From Kalmanozyma brasiliensis GHG001 (Eukaryota; Basidiomycota; Ustilaginomycetes; Ustilaginales): a stretch of DNA of 64,000 nucleotides. Position numbers and translations under genes: made by a program. The notes below the pieces were generated by a model. The model made no database searches, was not told where the DNA came from, and saw nothing but the letters and a program-made list of their open reading frames with translations. Positions 9,420 to 19,837 of the stretch are shown here, in pieces. How positions within the stretch are numbered: position 1 is the first letter of the stretch; the number at the start of each line of letters is the position of its first letter. Location of the stretch: positions 806,001 to 870,000 of the forward strand of contig NW_015961959.1 of assembly GCF_000497045.1 (NCBI RefSeq). The letters run 5' to 3'.

Positions 9420-11285
9420 CTACTGAGCACTGCCAACCACATGCCTAGGCTCGTCGCCGCTGCCGGTCGAGTTCTTCTCGTCGTTGACCTCGCTCGACGC
9501 GCGCGCCTCGACGTCGTCGCTGTTACCGTACATGGCGGCCCGCTCGTGCTCGAGCTGGTCCTGCCTCTCCTGCGCCAACCTCTGCGTCTCCCTCCTGCCC
9601 TCGAGGTAGAACTCGATCTCGGCATCCGTCATCTGCCAGAACTTCATGTTTCCAGCCATGACCTTGCGCATCCAGGGCGGGACGATGGCCATGAAGCCCG
9701 TGGTGGTTTCGTCGTTGGCCGAGACCATGCGGGCACCCCACGGCTCCTTGATAGTGTCCCATCCATCGGGCTTGACGCGACCCGCGGTGGCCTTGAGGAT
9801 GAGCCAAGGAATAGCATTGAGCGCAATGTAGCAGCAGATACCCGCGATCAGACCGTAGGCGATGTTGAAGAAGAGCGGGATACCGACAATGGTGACAAAG
9901 GCAGGGATGGCGTCGCCGACGTAGGACCAGTTGACCTGCGCCGTGTTGGACGCCATCATGGATCCGACGATGACCAGCGTCGAGCCCGTCGCCCAGGCAG
10001 GGAACGAGGCGAAGATGGGAGCAAAGAAGAGCGAGAGGAAGAACATGAACGCCGTCGTGAGACCCGTAATACCGGTGCGACCGCCCTCGGCGATACCCGA
10101 AGCCGACTCGACAAAGGCCGTGTTGGGCGAGCAGCCGACCAGCGAACCGATCGAAATAGCAACCGCATCCGAAAGGTAGGCAGCCGACGAACCCTCAAAG
10201 TCACCCGTGCGGGCGTCCATGAGACCGGCGTGGCTGGCCATGGCGTACAGCGTACCGGTGGTGTCGAGCAGGTCGATGTAGAGGAACGAGATGAGCGCAT
10301 ACCACACCTTGCCGTTGCTGTAGCCGGACCAGTCGATGTTCTTGGGGCCGAGCATGCCGAGTCCGTTCCAGTTGGCGACCTGCTTGAAGTAGTTGAATGC
10401 GTCGTCGCCGGCCTCGGTGTGCGGGAAGAGGGTGACGGCGGTGTTGCGGGGCCACGAGACGATGGAAACAAGGAGAATGCCGATGAGGAAAGCACCCTTG
10501 ACGCGGTAGATGAGCATGAGAGCGGTGAAGATGCCGCCGAGCATGACACCGAGCCACAGAGTGGGGGCCTGGAGCTTGTGGCTGAGACAGTAGCCGGTGT
10601 CGGGGTCCTGGTACTGAGCAGGGCAGCCGGCGAGACCGACGAGATCAGCAGCGTTGCCACCAATGACGCCAAGACCGTTGGGACCGAGACCGATGAAGGC
10701 GAGGAAGATACCAATACCGGCACCGGTGCTCAGCTTGATGCTGTGAGGCAACAGGCGAGCGAGCCACTGTCGAATACCGAAGAGCGAAAGCAGGAAGAAG
10801 ATCCAGCCCTCGAGCCAGACAGCCGAAAGGGCCTGGCTGTAAGGGATGATACCCGTGCCAGCGACGCCGACGATGGTGAAGGCAAAGTAGGCGTTGACAC
10901 CGAGACCGGGAGCGAGACCCAAAGGCATGTTGGCGAAAAGAGCCATGAGCAGCGTACCGACACAAGCGGCGATGGCAGTGGCGAAGACATAGTCACGGTT
11001 GAGCACGGCGACGCACTGGTTGTAGGCGGCGTCGTTGGCGCAGACGGGATCAGCGGCGGTCTTGGCGCACTCGCAGGGACCACCGGACGAGCTGAGGATG
11101 CTGGCGTTGACCGAGAGAATGTAAGCCATGGCAGCAAAGGTGACGAGACCGGCTCGAATCTCGGTGAGGAAACGCGAGCCAGGTCGCGAGAGTGGGTGTC
11201 CCGATCCATCGAGGCGGAAGTAGTAGCCGACGGGCGAGGTGGCCACCGCCCTGTTGAGGCTGTTGACGAGCGCAGGGATTCCCAT
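9420..11285 (-). CDS. AzgA-type hypoxanthine/adenine/guanine permease
   Basis: A 621-residue polytopic membrane protein of the AzgA branch of the nucleobase transporters, which bring purines into the cell with protons. Diagnostic segments include FRLDGSGHPLSRPGSRFLTEIRAG at the N-terminus in part, TFAAMAYILSVNASIL, APGLGVNAYFAF, STGAGIGIFLAFIG and GCSPNTAFVESASGIAEGGRTG, with about 12-14 hydrophobic helices. The tail is hydrophilic and acidic, with a run typical of cytosolic C-termini of fungal permeases. The start at 11285 agrees with family N-termini. No introns. A TATAATA-like element lies near 11530 on this strand. Together with the nucleoside hydrolase and HIU hydrolase genes near 60-63 kb it suggests use of external purines, but the genes are not clustered. 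Confidence 0.93.
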   Translation of the reverse strand: MGIPALVNSLNRAVATSPVGYYFRLDGSGHPLSRPGSRFLTEIRAGLVTFAAMAYILSVNASILSSSGGPCECAKTAADPVCANDAAYNQCVAVLNRDYVFATAIAACVGTLLMALFANMPLGLAPGLGVNAYFAFTIVGVAGTGIIPYSQALSAVWLEGWIFFLLSLFGIRQWLARLLPHSIKLSTGAGIGIFLAFIGLGPNGLGVIGGNAADLVGLAGCPAQYQDPDTGYCLSHKLQAPTLWLGVMLGGIFTALMLIYRVKGAFLIGILLVSIVSWPRNTAVTLFPHTEAGDDAFNYFKQVANWNGLGMLGPKNIDWSGYSNGKVWYALISFLYIDLLDTTGTLYAMASHAGLMDARTGDFEGSSAAYLSDAVAISIGSLVGCSPNTAFVESASGIAEGGRTGITGLTTAFMFFLSLFFAPIFASFPAWATGSTLVIVGSMMASNTAQVNWSYVGDAIPAFVTIVGIPLFFNIAYGLIAGICCYIALNAIPWLILKATAGRVKPDGWDTIKEPWGARMVSANDETTTGFMAIVPPWMRKVMAGNMKFWQMTDAEIEFYLEGRRETQRLAQERQDQLEHERAAMYGNSDDVEARASSEVNDEKNSTGSGDEPRHVVGSAQ

Positions 11286-13542
11286 TGTGGCTGAAGAAGG
11301 CCGATGCGTCGACGTTGAGGGTCTGGTGTCGAAGCGAGTAGGACGTGGGACGGAAGATGCTCTAGACAGTTCCCGTGGAGAAGCTGGAGCAGGAAGTCAA
11401 CCGGGACGCTCGATGTCGGTCAAGACTCGAGGAGGAAAGAGGATGGGCCCGTGAAGGGGAGGGTATAGAGGTGAGGGGGAGGTGGGGAAGCGGAGACAAG
11501 ATCGTAGGGAAGAAGAAGATGCGAGGTTATTATAAAAGACAAGAGACAAGGGATGGTCGTGGCAAGGCGCAGACAGGCAAGCAACCTCATTCGTTGGTGA
11601 GGGGCAGAGATATGAAGAATCACTGCCAGACGACCTCTGCGCAAGGGAACCCTTGGTTGTCCTACCCGTCACACGCTACTTCATCAACTGTAGATCCACA
11701 TGCACACGCACGAGCTCTGATTGTGCGCCAAACGGGAACAGGTTAGTTCGGGACCCACGGCCTCTCGTGCTCGACCATGCAGCGAGGCACGCCAGGGACA
11801 GAGTCAAGGTTAGCTTTTGGTTTGTTTGCCACTATCGTCAGGGTCGAGAGCCGGTAGTGTCGGGCAAACGAGCGGCGAAAGCCGTGTTGAGCATCTGAGC
11901 GGAGCTTGTCGTGACAGGTTGTGCGAGAAACTTTTCAAGCTTGTGATAAGAATTTTTTTCAACTCAGACCGACGGAATGGAGAGACAGCGCCATCACCCA
12001 CGAAAAAGAAGCTTTTCTTCTCATCGACCTTCGAGTCGGCTGTCATTACTGCCCTCGAGCCTCGTCGTCACCGTTCATGTAGGCAACAGCCGTGCTCAGG
12101 ATGATGAAGCGAGGGCGTCAGGTGGGAGTGTCCTGAGCCAAGACAAAGATGAAGGAAGTCGACGCTCGAAAGCCAGATCCGTTCGAGTTGAGCCGGACGG
12201 AAAAAGTTTCTGCTCTCGCACAGACGCGGCTGCATCAAATGTCTGAAATGCTTAAATTTTAATCTTTTTAATCTCCATTGCTTGACAGCGGCGATGTTGC
12301 CCTTGTTCGGTTTGTGAGCCGGTCTTCGCAGAAAGGTTGTACAAGATGCTCATACTTCTGACCCAGTCCTACGCTCGATCAAGGCAACGACTCAACCTTG
12401 CAGATGGCCTGGGGCGAGGCACAGAGGAGCATCCCGCCAGAACCCTTCTCTTGCACCTCGGCAACAGGCCTTGAGGTTGTGGTGCTGCCTTTGAGAGCCG
12501 GCAAGTGTCAAGCGACTGGCCCCCTCTGTAGAGCGCTCTTTGAAATGGGCAATTTTTCATACGAAAAGCGCGCTCGAGATAAGCGAACCAGACGGGTGCA
12601 TGACTAGCATGCGCTCGCTCCTTTGGGCCGCCGTTTGGCCATTGTTCGTCGCGAATGGACGTGCCCCTGTTGGTCATCGGCAGCCTTGCGCCATTGTCAG
12701 GTCATAAGCACATTGACGTCTGACACGATTGACAATGGTCATGAGGAGAAGCGGAGGCACCCAACCTTGAGAAGTCGCGACGAGCAACGTTGAAAACTTG
12801 AGATGCCTTTTCGGCCGAAATCGCTGTCTGCTGCGGGACGGCATCGTCTCTGTGCTCTTGTCGCCTGACACCACGGATGAAGTGCAGGTCTGGGAAGCAT
12901 TGTCGTCATCATTCATCAGGGGCGTCAGCATCACACCCCACATTGAAGGAGATGCTCGCCAACGACAGGATGTTGTGCGTTTGATTGACGTTCCCACAGG
13001 CCGGGTAACCAATGGCGACCCGCCAAGGCCACGCGACGCTCGGCCATCTCCGAGATTTTATCTCTGACAGCCCGTCCCTCGATCAGAGGAGCAGCCATCG
13101 TGAGGGCTCGGTCCTGCTGTCACAGCAAAGTCCGCCTCCCCGAGATGGTCATGCGTCTCGCGATACAGATAAGCGTTGCAACTTCTTATCAGCGCATCGT
13201 TACCCCGCAATCGAGAATCTCTGAGCCTATCTTTATCCCCCCCCCCTGGCGTTCGCCTTGTGGTATTCTTTCTCGGTCGTCTCCGAAGAGGTCGGGGCTC
13301 TCGATCTTGGCGTGGCTCCGCGATCGCAGACACAGCGTGCGGACCGGCGATGCTCGCGTGACACAAGATTCGTGGATCAAGCTCCCGCTCGGACATAGCC
13401 GAAGTCGTCGCTCATCTGAATCTCGTCCTCTACGAAGTCTGTGCATCGAGGCAAGCCAAGCAGAGCTCACAGACAACACTGCACTCGATCGGGCGGCATA
13501 ATCCACGGGATCAAGATTGCATACCCCCGAGTGACCCTTCCA
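11286..13542. other. Gene-free interval between two permease genes
   Basis: About 2.26 kb with no supported gene. The azgA end should hold that gene's promoter and leader. Donor-type GTAAGT motifs are absent on both strands, which argues against a hidden spliced gene. An AT-rich patch (about 12240-12280) and a run of eight or more C residues near 13240 stand out from the GC-rich background. Short open frames have no recognisable content. Confidence 0.5.
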
Positions 13543-15597
13543 CTACGCCCGTTCCTTACCCATGTCATCCGCCGTCTTGGGCAGCATCTCGATCTGTTCC
13601 TCGTCGTCCTCGCGCGCTCCATCGTCAGCTTCTGATGTCGACAGCGGCACGTGATGCCCTCTCCCATCGTCTGTCCGCGCGCCACTTCCACCGCTGGCAA
13701 ATAGTCCCTTGATCTTGGCCAGAAAAGGGCTGTTCGAGACCCACCCTGCCCTACTCTGTGTCAGATAGTACACCGGCACACCAGCGCTGATGAAGAGGAA
13801 CGCTGCTAGCCCTTCCATTGGCGCGCTGCCGACCGGCATCAGCAGCAGAAACAGCGCTACCGCAGCAAACAAGATCGGTGTGGCGAGCCAGGTCTTGTAC
13901 GGTCGGTTGAGATTGGGCTCCTTGATGCGGAGAGCGAGCAGGCCGAGCACGGAGGCGAGATAGAAGGTCCAGCTGCAGACGCCGTAAAAGTTGACCAGGG
14001 ACGCAAAGCCGGAGCCGAAGAGGACGAATGCGGTGATGAGCACCAGTTGCAGCACCAACGCCGCTACGGGTGTGCCTGTCCTCCTGTTCAGATCGCCCAG
14101 CCGTTCTGGCAGGTACCCCTCTCGTGATGCGGCAAGAATGAGTCTCGCCGTGGTGTAGATTTGCCCATTAAGCGCACCAAAGCACGAAAAGGCCACGAGG
14201 AAGGCGAAGACGATGCCGCCCCCAGTGCCAAAGATCGCGCTGCCAAAGTCGAGTGCTACCGTGTTCGTCCGCTTCACCAGATCCGCCGGCAGCACCACGA
14301 AGTACGACACGACCGCCGAGAGGAAGATCAAGATGACCGTTGCGAGACTGATGTGAATCACCCGGGGCAGATCCTGTTCAACGCGCTTCATCTCTCCTGC
14401 TACGAAGCAGGATTGGTCCCATCCGTCGAACGCCCACAACCCGCTATACAACGCCAGCGCATATGACGATGGCGACGTCGAGCTGCCTGCGAACAGATTG
14501 CCCAAGCTCGAAAAGGCCTGCTGCGAGCTCGGGCTTGTTTTGCCTCTCGCTGCTTGTACGATGGCCAAGATGGGCACAGCGGTGAGAGCGAGCAGCTTGA
14601 CGATGGTCGTCGCGATCTGGGTGCGCGTGCCGAGCTTGTTCGAAAAGGCATGTGCGCCTGTGATCAGCGCTGCAATGGATACAGCAAGCAGCTTGATGGA
14701 CCATCCTGGAATACCGTCCAAACCTGTCTCGTGCGGATGGTCCGTTGCTTTGCCCGTAGCATGAAAGAGAATTCTGGCGATGTACTCTCCAAAGATAGTG
14801 GCGATAATAGCGCCTGCGCCTGGCTTGAGCGCTGTCAGTGCTGACCATGTGTACAGGAACGCCGAGAGAGGACCGAACGAGTAGTTGAGATACGCCTGCG
14901 AGCCGCCGTTGAGCGGAATCGATGCGCCGAGCTCGGCAAACGACGAGGCGCCCGTCCACGCCAGGAACCCTGACAGCAGCCAGATGACAATCGAGGCGCC
15001 AATGCTGCCGGTGTTGAGCGTCACCACACCCGGCGACGAGAAGATGCCCGATCCAATCTGCACGCCAATAGTGAGAGCGATGCCGTCGATCAGCGTCACT
15101 CGCCTCTCTGATAGTCGGTCGCGTGTCCTCCCATGACGACCATACCGTGACGATGAGCTGCCTCTCGATGTGGAGCCGTTGCCTCTCGCTGCCGCCGAAA
15201 GCGAGCCTTCCCTCTCTCCGTAGTCGCCTGCGAACGTCTCGTCGCCATCTCCGCTCAGACTGAGCGGCAGCAGATGATCTCTGTAGCCGAAAGAGAGGCT
15301 CTCTACACTTGCTCGAGCTATTGAGCCTAATGTGGGCTGCTTCGATGTTGTCGACTCAAGATCGTCCAATTCTGCATGAGCGAATTTTGGCGCTGGTAGC
15401 GTGTTGCGGTCCTCAAAGACGACGAAATCATCTTCATCTTCGTCCTCTTCCGGCAAAGGGATGCTATCCGAGCTTGATTTCCGGCGAGCTGCTTTGTTGA
15501 AGTCTATTGAGGGTCGGATCGCGTGTGAATGTAGGGAGGCGGGTTCGTCGGGGACGCCAGCTAGCGCGATGGCCGCGCCTACCGGGTCGGATGACAT
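13543..15597 (-). CDS. APC-superfamily amino-acid permease (LAT/Mup1 type)
   Basis: A 684-residue membrane transporter. A long hydrophilic, Ser/Asp-rich N-terminal tail (about 165 residues) precedes about 12 transmembrane helices. Helix 1 carries the substrate-binding signature IGVQIGSGIFSSPG, typical of the L-type amino-acid transporter/methionine permease branch. Other segments are GGSQAYLNYSFGPL, ALYSGLWAFDGWDQSCFVAGE and FSCFGALNGQIYTTARL. Likely plasma-membrane or vacuolar uptake of neutral amino acids; the substrate cannot be fixed from sequence. The C-terminus is acidic, as in permeases controlled by ubiquitination. The start at 15597 is the first in-frame ATG. The gene diverges from the LRR protein gene across a 298-base shared promoter region. 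Confidence 0.9.
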   Translation of the reverse strand: MSSDPVGAAIALAGVPDEPASLHSHAIRPSIDFNKAARRKSSSDSIPLPEEDEDEDDFVVFEDRNTLPAPKFAHAELDDLESTTSKQPTLGSIARASVESLSFGYRDHLLPLSLSGDGDETFAGDYGEREGSLSAAARGNGSTSRGSSSSRYGRHGRTRDRLSERRVTLIDGIALTIGVQIGSGIFSSPGVVTLNTGSIGASIVIWLLSGFLAWTGASSFAELGASIPLNGGSQAYLNYSFGPLSAFLYTWSALTALKPGAGAIIATIFGEYIARILFHATGKATDHPHETGLDGIPGWSIKLLAVSIAALITGAHAFSNKLGTRTQIATTIVKLLALTAVPILAIVQAARGKTSPSSQQAFSSLGNLFAGSSTSPSSYALALYSGLWAFDGWDQSCFVAGEMKRVEQDLPRVIHISLATVILIFLSAVVSYFVVLPADLVKRTNTVALDFGSAIFGTGGGIVFAFLVAFSCFGALNGQIYTTARLILAASREGYLPERLGDLNRRTGTPVAALVLQLVLITAFVLFGSGFASLVNFYGVCSWTFYLASVLGLLALRIKEPNLNRPYKTWLATPILFAAVALFLLLMPVGSAPMEGLAAFLFISAGVPVYYLTQSRAGWVSNSPFLAKIKGLFASGGSGARTDDGRGHHVPLSTSEADDGAREDDEEQIEMLPKTADDMGKERA

Positions 15598-15895
15598 GTT
15601 GCTGGAGACTGCCTAGCGCATTGCTCCGGATGGGCAGCTGAAGTATGAGTAGTCGACACGACGGTGGTTGAGGACGCGATGAAAACAGGTGATGCTCTTG
15701 GTGTTGGTCTTGCTGCAGTCTTGACCGTGGCTCGTGTGTTGGCAGGCGTGGACAGCCGACTCCCGAGCCCGAACTCGATTTTTTGACGGTCAAAAAAGTA
15801 AGGTTCCCACCAAAAGCTCCACAAACAAGAAGGGTTCTTTCTGCTCGTCCTTCCACTCGCACCCTCCCCTTGCCATCAGCTAGCATCGAGACAAG

Positions 15896-18220
15896 ATGGT
15901 CCCGACGGCAACAGGATCGGCGAGCAAGCCACGAGGTCCGATCAAGTCGGAACGCAATCGAGCTGCTGCAGCAGGGACATCTTATGCGACTGGGCCGGCC
16001 TCCTGGTCCAGTTCGGCGTTCCACAAGAAACGTGCTCACGGCAAGAGCAATCATGCCGGCAACGACGCAGTTGCTTCAGGAAGCAGTCACGGAAGAACTC
16101 CCTCCGAACGCACTCCGATACCGCATACAAATGGAAACAAGCAGGGTGCATCAAGGTCAGATGCTATAGCTTCAACGGTAGCTGAACAGAACGACAACAC
16201 CGACGAAGACGACGACGATGAAGAGGACGAGGATGAGGAAGAAATTGTCCGCTCTAAGACAGCACTGTCCTTGGCTGGGCACCCACTGCCTCCCCTTGCC
16301 TCCCTCGTCGATGCGCTGTCTCGGTTCCCGTACCTTCAACGACTCGACCTGTCGTCCATCGAGCCATCAGAATCTTCGCCAAAAGGTCTCGAGACGTTGA
16401 CCTGGCTGGCAAAAGCCGTCTTTCGCAGCAAAGCATCCAACAAGGGCAAGGCGCGTGCCTTTGGCGATAACCTCACCTGGCTAAACCTTTCATCGAATGC
16501 CAATCTGACCTCTGAGGCGTGCATCGGACTGGAAGCGCTCGAGGAGCTCTGCGTGCTCACCCTCTCGCACTGCGCCCTCACATCGCTGCCACCCTCCATC
16601 AACCCGCTGCGCAACCTGAAGGCGCTAGTGCTCAACAACAACGCCATTGCTAGCCTCCCGAAAGCATTCCCGCATCTGCCCGAGCTCAACTCGCTCATCC
16701 TCTCGCACAACGAGATTGCCTCGCTTCCCGCGTCTTTGCCAGCCTCACTACCGGCGCTGAAGAAGCTCTCCTTGGGACACAACCAGCTCAAAGGCGCTGA
16801 AAGTCTGCCGGATTTCTCGCTCTGTCTAGCGCTGCGAGAGGTGCGGCTGAACGACAATCCGGAGCTCGGCGGTCTTCCGGCGCACGTGAAGAACTGGGGC
16901 AAGGGTGCGGATGGCAAGACGGCACCCGGACTCGAGCTGCTCGAGTTGAAGGATTGCGGGTTGGACACCTGGGTGTCGCTGTCGACACTGGTAGAGGTGG
17001 AGGACGAGAAGGAGTCTCAGCCGAGATTGCGGAGGAAAGGGCTGACGCAGCTGCTCTTGAAAGGGAACGGTGTGGCGGAAGAAGAGGGATACAAGGAGAG
17101 GATTCTCCAGGTGCATCCCACGCTGCGGGTGCTCGATAACGAGCGATTGCAGCCGAGGGTCAAGCCTTCTGACAGAGACGAGGCCGAGATCGATGACGCT
17201 GAAGGGAGGAAGAGTAAAGGTGGCAAGAGGAACGACAAGGCATCGCGAGGCAAGCGCAATGCCGAGGCGAACAACAGCGAAGCAGAAGAGGATGATGATG
17301 AAGCTGCTCAGATGGCCGCGGACATGCGAGCTCTTCGACGAGGCAGGCCGCAACCTCAGCCAGAGAGTGACGACGATGACGGCGACGGCGACGGAGATGG
17401 GTACGAAGCGGCTGCGCAGATGGCCGCCGAGATGCGGGCGCTACGTCGAGGACATGCGGCGCCCGGCAAGTCGTCGAAGACGAAGCAGGACACCTCCAGA
17501 TCGGACAAGCAGCAAAAGACCACGAGACCGGAAAAGCAGAAGACCAGCAAGGGTCACACCAAGAAGACCGCTGACGCTGCCGAGGAAGACGACCGCTCCA
17601 AGCCCAAGCACAAACGAGGCGCTCGCGCCGGTAAGAAGGTCAACAAGACCTCCGATTCTGACACCGTCAAGTCCAAGGAGACCAAGAAGACCACGGACAG
17701 CACCGACAAAAGCCGCGGCTTTTTCGAAGAAGTCGATGCAGCAGCTGAGAAAGAGCGACTGGCGCCCATCTACGAGCTCTCCAAGAAGCGCGCCAAGATC
17801 GCCTCTGGTCGCACGGAAGTCGCGGAAGGCGTTCTCGAAGATGCCACTTCCACACTCTCGAAGGCTCGACAGAAAGAGAGCAAAGGCCGAACAGAGCTCG
17901 ACACGTTTGACGACGCCGCGCCTGCCCAAGCAGCAAAGACGCAGGTCAAGAAGAAGACGCAGAAGGAGGACGTGGTGGAGAAGCCGAAGGTCAACACAAG
18001 CGTGGCCGGTATCGTTGACTTGCGCAAACAGGCGAAGGGCAAATCGGACGGCGACAAGGGCAAGAAGCGAAAGGCGAACGAGCAGGACGATGGCGGAAAG
18101 AAGAAGGCTAAGGCAGGTCTGCCATTCGTGGCGAAGACGGCTGAGGCAGGGAAGACAGGAGCGGCGGACTCGTTTGGCTCCGGTTCAGATGCTTGGGGTG
18201 CAGGTGGTGCTTGGGCTTAG
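15896..18220 (+). CDS. Leucine-rich repeat protein with charged, basic tail (probably nuclear)
   Basis: A 774-residue protein without introns. After a disordered N-terminus ending in a run of Asp/Glu (about residues 100-117), residues ~125-420 hold about 9-10 leucine-rich repeats (for example LTWLNLSSNANL, LKALVLNNNAIASLP, LNSLILSHNEIASLP). Residues ~430-774 are highly charged, Lys/Glu/Asp-rich and contain several nuclear-localisation-like clusters. Within this tail a 14-residue block, AAQMAADMRALRRG, is present twice (bases about 17307-17345 and 17409-17450). The C-terminus ends with Gly/Ala/Trp-rich sequence. The layout resembles fungal nuclear or nucleolar LRR proteins, but I cannot assign a named orthologue. 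Confidence 0.82.
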   Translation: MVPTATGSASKPRGPIKSERNRAAAAGTSYATGPASWSSSAFHKKRAHGKSNHAGNDAVASGSSHGRTPSERTPIPHTNGNKQGASRSDAIASTVAEQNDNTDEDDDDEEDEDEEEIVRSKTALSLAGHPLPPLASLVDALSRFPYLQRLDLSSIEPSESSPKGLETLTWLAKAVFRSKASNKGKARAFGDNLTWLNLSSNANLTSEACIGLEALEELCVLTLSHCALTSLPPSINPLRNLKALVLNNNAIASLPKAFPHLPELNSLILSHNEIASLPASLPASLPALKKLSLGHNQLKGAESLPDFSLCLALREVRLNDNPELGGLPAHVKNWGKGADGKTAPGLELLELKDCGLDTWVSLSTLVEVEDEKESQPRLRRKGLTQLLLKGNGVAEEEGYKERILQVHPTLRVLDNERLQPRVKPSDRDEAEIDDAEGRKSKGGKRNDKASRGKRNAEANNSEAEEDDDEAAQMAADMRALRRGRPQPQPESDDDDGDGDGDGYEAAAQMAAEMRALRRGHAAPGKSSKTKQDTSRSDKQQKTTRPEKQKTSKGHTKKTADAAEEDDRSKPKHKRGARAGKKVNKTSDSDTVKSKETKKTTDSTDKSRGFFEEVDAAAEKERLAPIYELSKKRAKIASGRTEVAEGVLEDATSTLSKARQKESKGRTELDTFDDAAPAQAAKTQVKKKTQKEDVVEKPKVNTSVAGIVDLRKQAKGKSDGDKGKKRKANEQDDGGKKKAKAGLPFVAKTAEAGKTGAADSFGSGSDAWGAGGAWA

Positions 18221-18422
18221 AAGCCATCGAAGTAATCGTATTCCTACTCTGTCATCATGTGTATGTCCAACCCCCAAAAGCGGTGAGAGAGCATGAGGAG
18301 TTGATGCTACCCAAAGATGATACCTCTGCACACCTTTTCCATCATGAGTGATGTCGGTCTCTTTGATTGCAAAAAGCTACTCCCAAAAGTGAAGCACGAA
18401 ATTGTGGACGCAAAAAGAATGG

Positions 18423-18529
18423 TGACAAGAGTGGGATTCGAACCCACGCCCGAAGACTGCGATGGAGATGAATTCTCCTGTAGAACTTGTTCCTGAACAC
18501 AGCGCCTTAGACCACTCGGCCATCTTGCC
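18423..18529 (-). tRNA. tRNA-Leu(CAG) with intron
   Basis: Read on the minus strand, GGCAAGA pairs with TCTTGTC to form the acceptor stem, followed by discriminator A. The D arm has the leucine-type GGCCGAGTGGTCTAAGGC. The anticodon stem CTGTG pairs with CGCAG around the loop TTCAGG..T, giving anticodon CAG for CUG codons. The T arm has GGTTCGAATCC. An intron of 29 bases (about 18463-18491) sits after position 37, the usual place. A run of five T about seven bases downstream (plus strand 18411-18415) is a Pol III terminator. The variable arm is short for a leucine tRNA. Confidence 0.93.
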
Positions 18530-18901
18530 TGACGGATTAACTATGCGGCAAACGCGTTTATATTGCAGCAACTCTCAGCTTTGCCTCCACATGTCATCTC
18601 GAGCCAAATTGAGGTGATGACGGGCTTTGAACTTCGTGCAGCGGGCGAGCATGAGTAAGGAAGTCGTCAGGTTTTCTGTTCGACGGGGTCTCGCTCAGCC
18701 GGGGGCGTTGACTTTTCTGAAACCCGTAAGCGAGCATGAGCGAGATTTGACTAAACAATGCTCTGCGTGGCTTTGGGGAGCGCGATTTCTCAGGGTGCGG
18801 AGCCACCACGTCATGTTGCCGCTGACGCCGATCCACTTTTGCCTATTGTTGTACCACTCTTCAGCATCTCCGTGACAAACCGTCGTCTTTGGCTCACGCT
18901 C
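18530..18901. other. Intergenic region
   Basis: 372 bases upstream of the DUF2237 gene and of tRNA-Leu. The frame of the DUF2237 gene stays open back to 18758, so a longer N-terminus is possible, but it is less protein-like. No other feature seen. Confidence 0.45.
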
Positions 18902-19677
18902 ATGTTGGCGACGATCGCATATTCTTCTCCTACACGACGCATCTCGAAACGAGCGACAGCAAGGTCTTTTTCGCTCCTGCTTCTCGCTGCCAGTGCAAGT
19001 CTTGTTCAGGGAACCACGGCGATCAGGTTTACACATCACAAAGCAGCAGCCGCGAAAGGAGCTGTCAACAACGGCATCACGTCGCGCAACGCAAGCTTCG
19101 CTTCGGACCGCAGAGGAAGCGGTGGCAGTGGCGGCTCAGCTGGGTGGGGCTCATCGGTTGATAACCCGTTCAAGATGGAGCGCCCTCTCAACGTGTTTGG
19201 TCGCCCCTTGACGCAGTGCGGCACGGACCCCATGACGGGCTTCTACAGAGATGGCGTAAGTGGTCAGCGTGGTAAGGTGAACATGGTCCAAAGTGACGAT
19301 GCTGACTATAATCCCACCTATCTACCTGCCTTTGCCCGCAGTTTTGCAACACAGGTCCCGCTGACGGCGGCTCGCACACGGTAGCGGCGGTGGTCTCGCA
19401 GAAGTGGCTCGACTATTCCGCTTCGAAGGGCAACGATCTACGACCGATCCTCTCACAAGGCTGCTCGTGGTGCCTTTGTGTGTCAAGGTGGAAGCAGAGC
19501 CTGGACGCGTTCAAGCGCGGAGAGCTGCCCAAGGAAGGCGTGCCAAAGGTCAAGCTGGAGGCTACACATCAGCGAGCGTTGGATGTCGTGTCTTTAGATG
19601 ATCTCAAGCCTTTTGCGCTGGAGGAAGGTGGTGGACGCTCGGCGCTGGATCCTGCTATGGGTGGTCCGATTCGTTGA
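18902..19677 (+). CDS. DUF2237 family protein with predicted signal/presequence
   Basis: Two exons, 18902-19255 and 19342-19677, encode 229 residues. The 86-nt intron (GTAAGT...CGCAG, CTGAC branch site) interrupts the motif FYRDG/FCNTGP without a frame change, and splicing restores the DUF2237 core: NVFGRPLTQCGTDPMTGFYRDG, CNTGPADGGSHTV, WLCL-like WCLCVSRW, LEATHQRALDVVSLDDL. DUF2237 proteins are small, mostly bacterial and of unknown function, usually about 120 residues. Here an N-terminal extension adds a basic segment and a hydrophobic stretch (SFSLLLLAASASLV), which looks like a secretory signal or membrane anchor, followed by a Gly/Ser linker. The alternative upstream start at 18758 cannot be excluded. 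The gene converges on CMC2. Confidence 0.85.
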
Positions 19678-19837
19678 TCTCGCTCTTGGTGCCTCTGTCC
19701 ATACACGTAGACCTAAACTCCTCGAATGCAAGATGCGATATGGAACCACTCGGCCCGTGACGAGTACTGCTACAGATTGAGATGCGTGATGTTGTACAAT
19801 GCGTGCCTTGTGACGATGACTGTGTCGGGAGCGAGAT

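Noticed and set aside
12369..13506. Series of ~100-codon frames on both strands
   Set aside because: They overlap each other, have biased Arg/Ser composition typical of GC-rich shadow frames and lack any motif.
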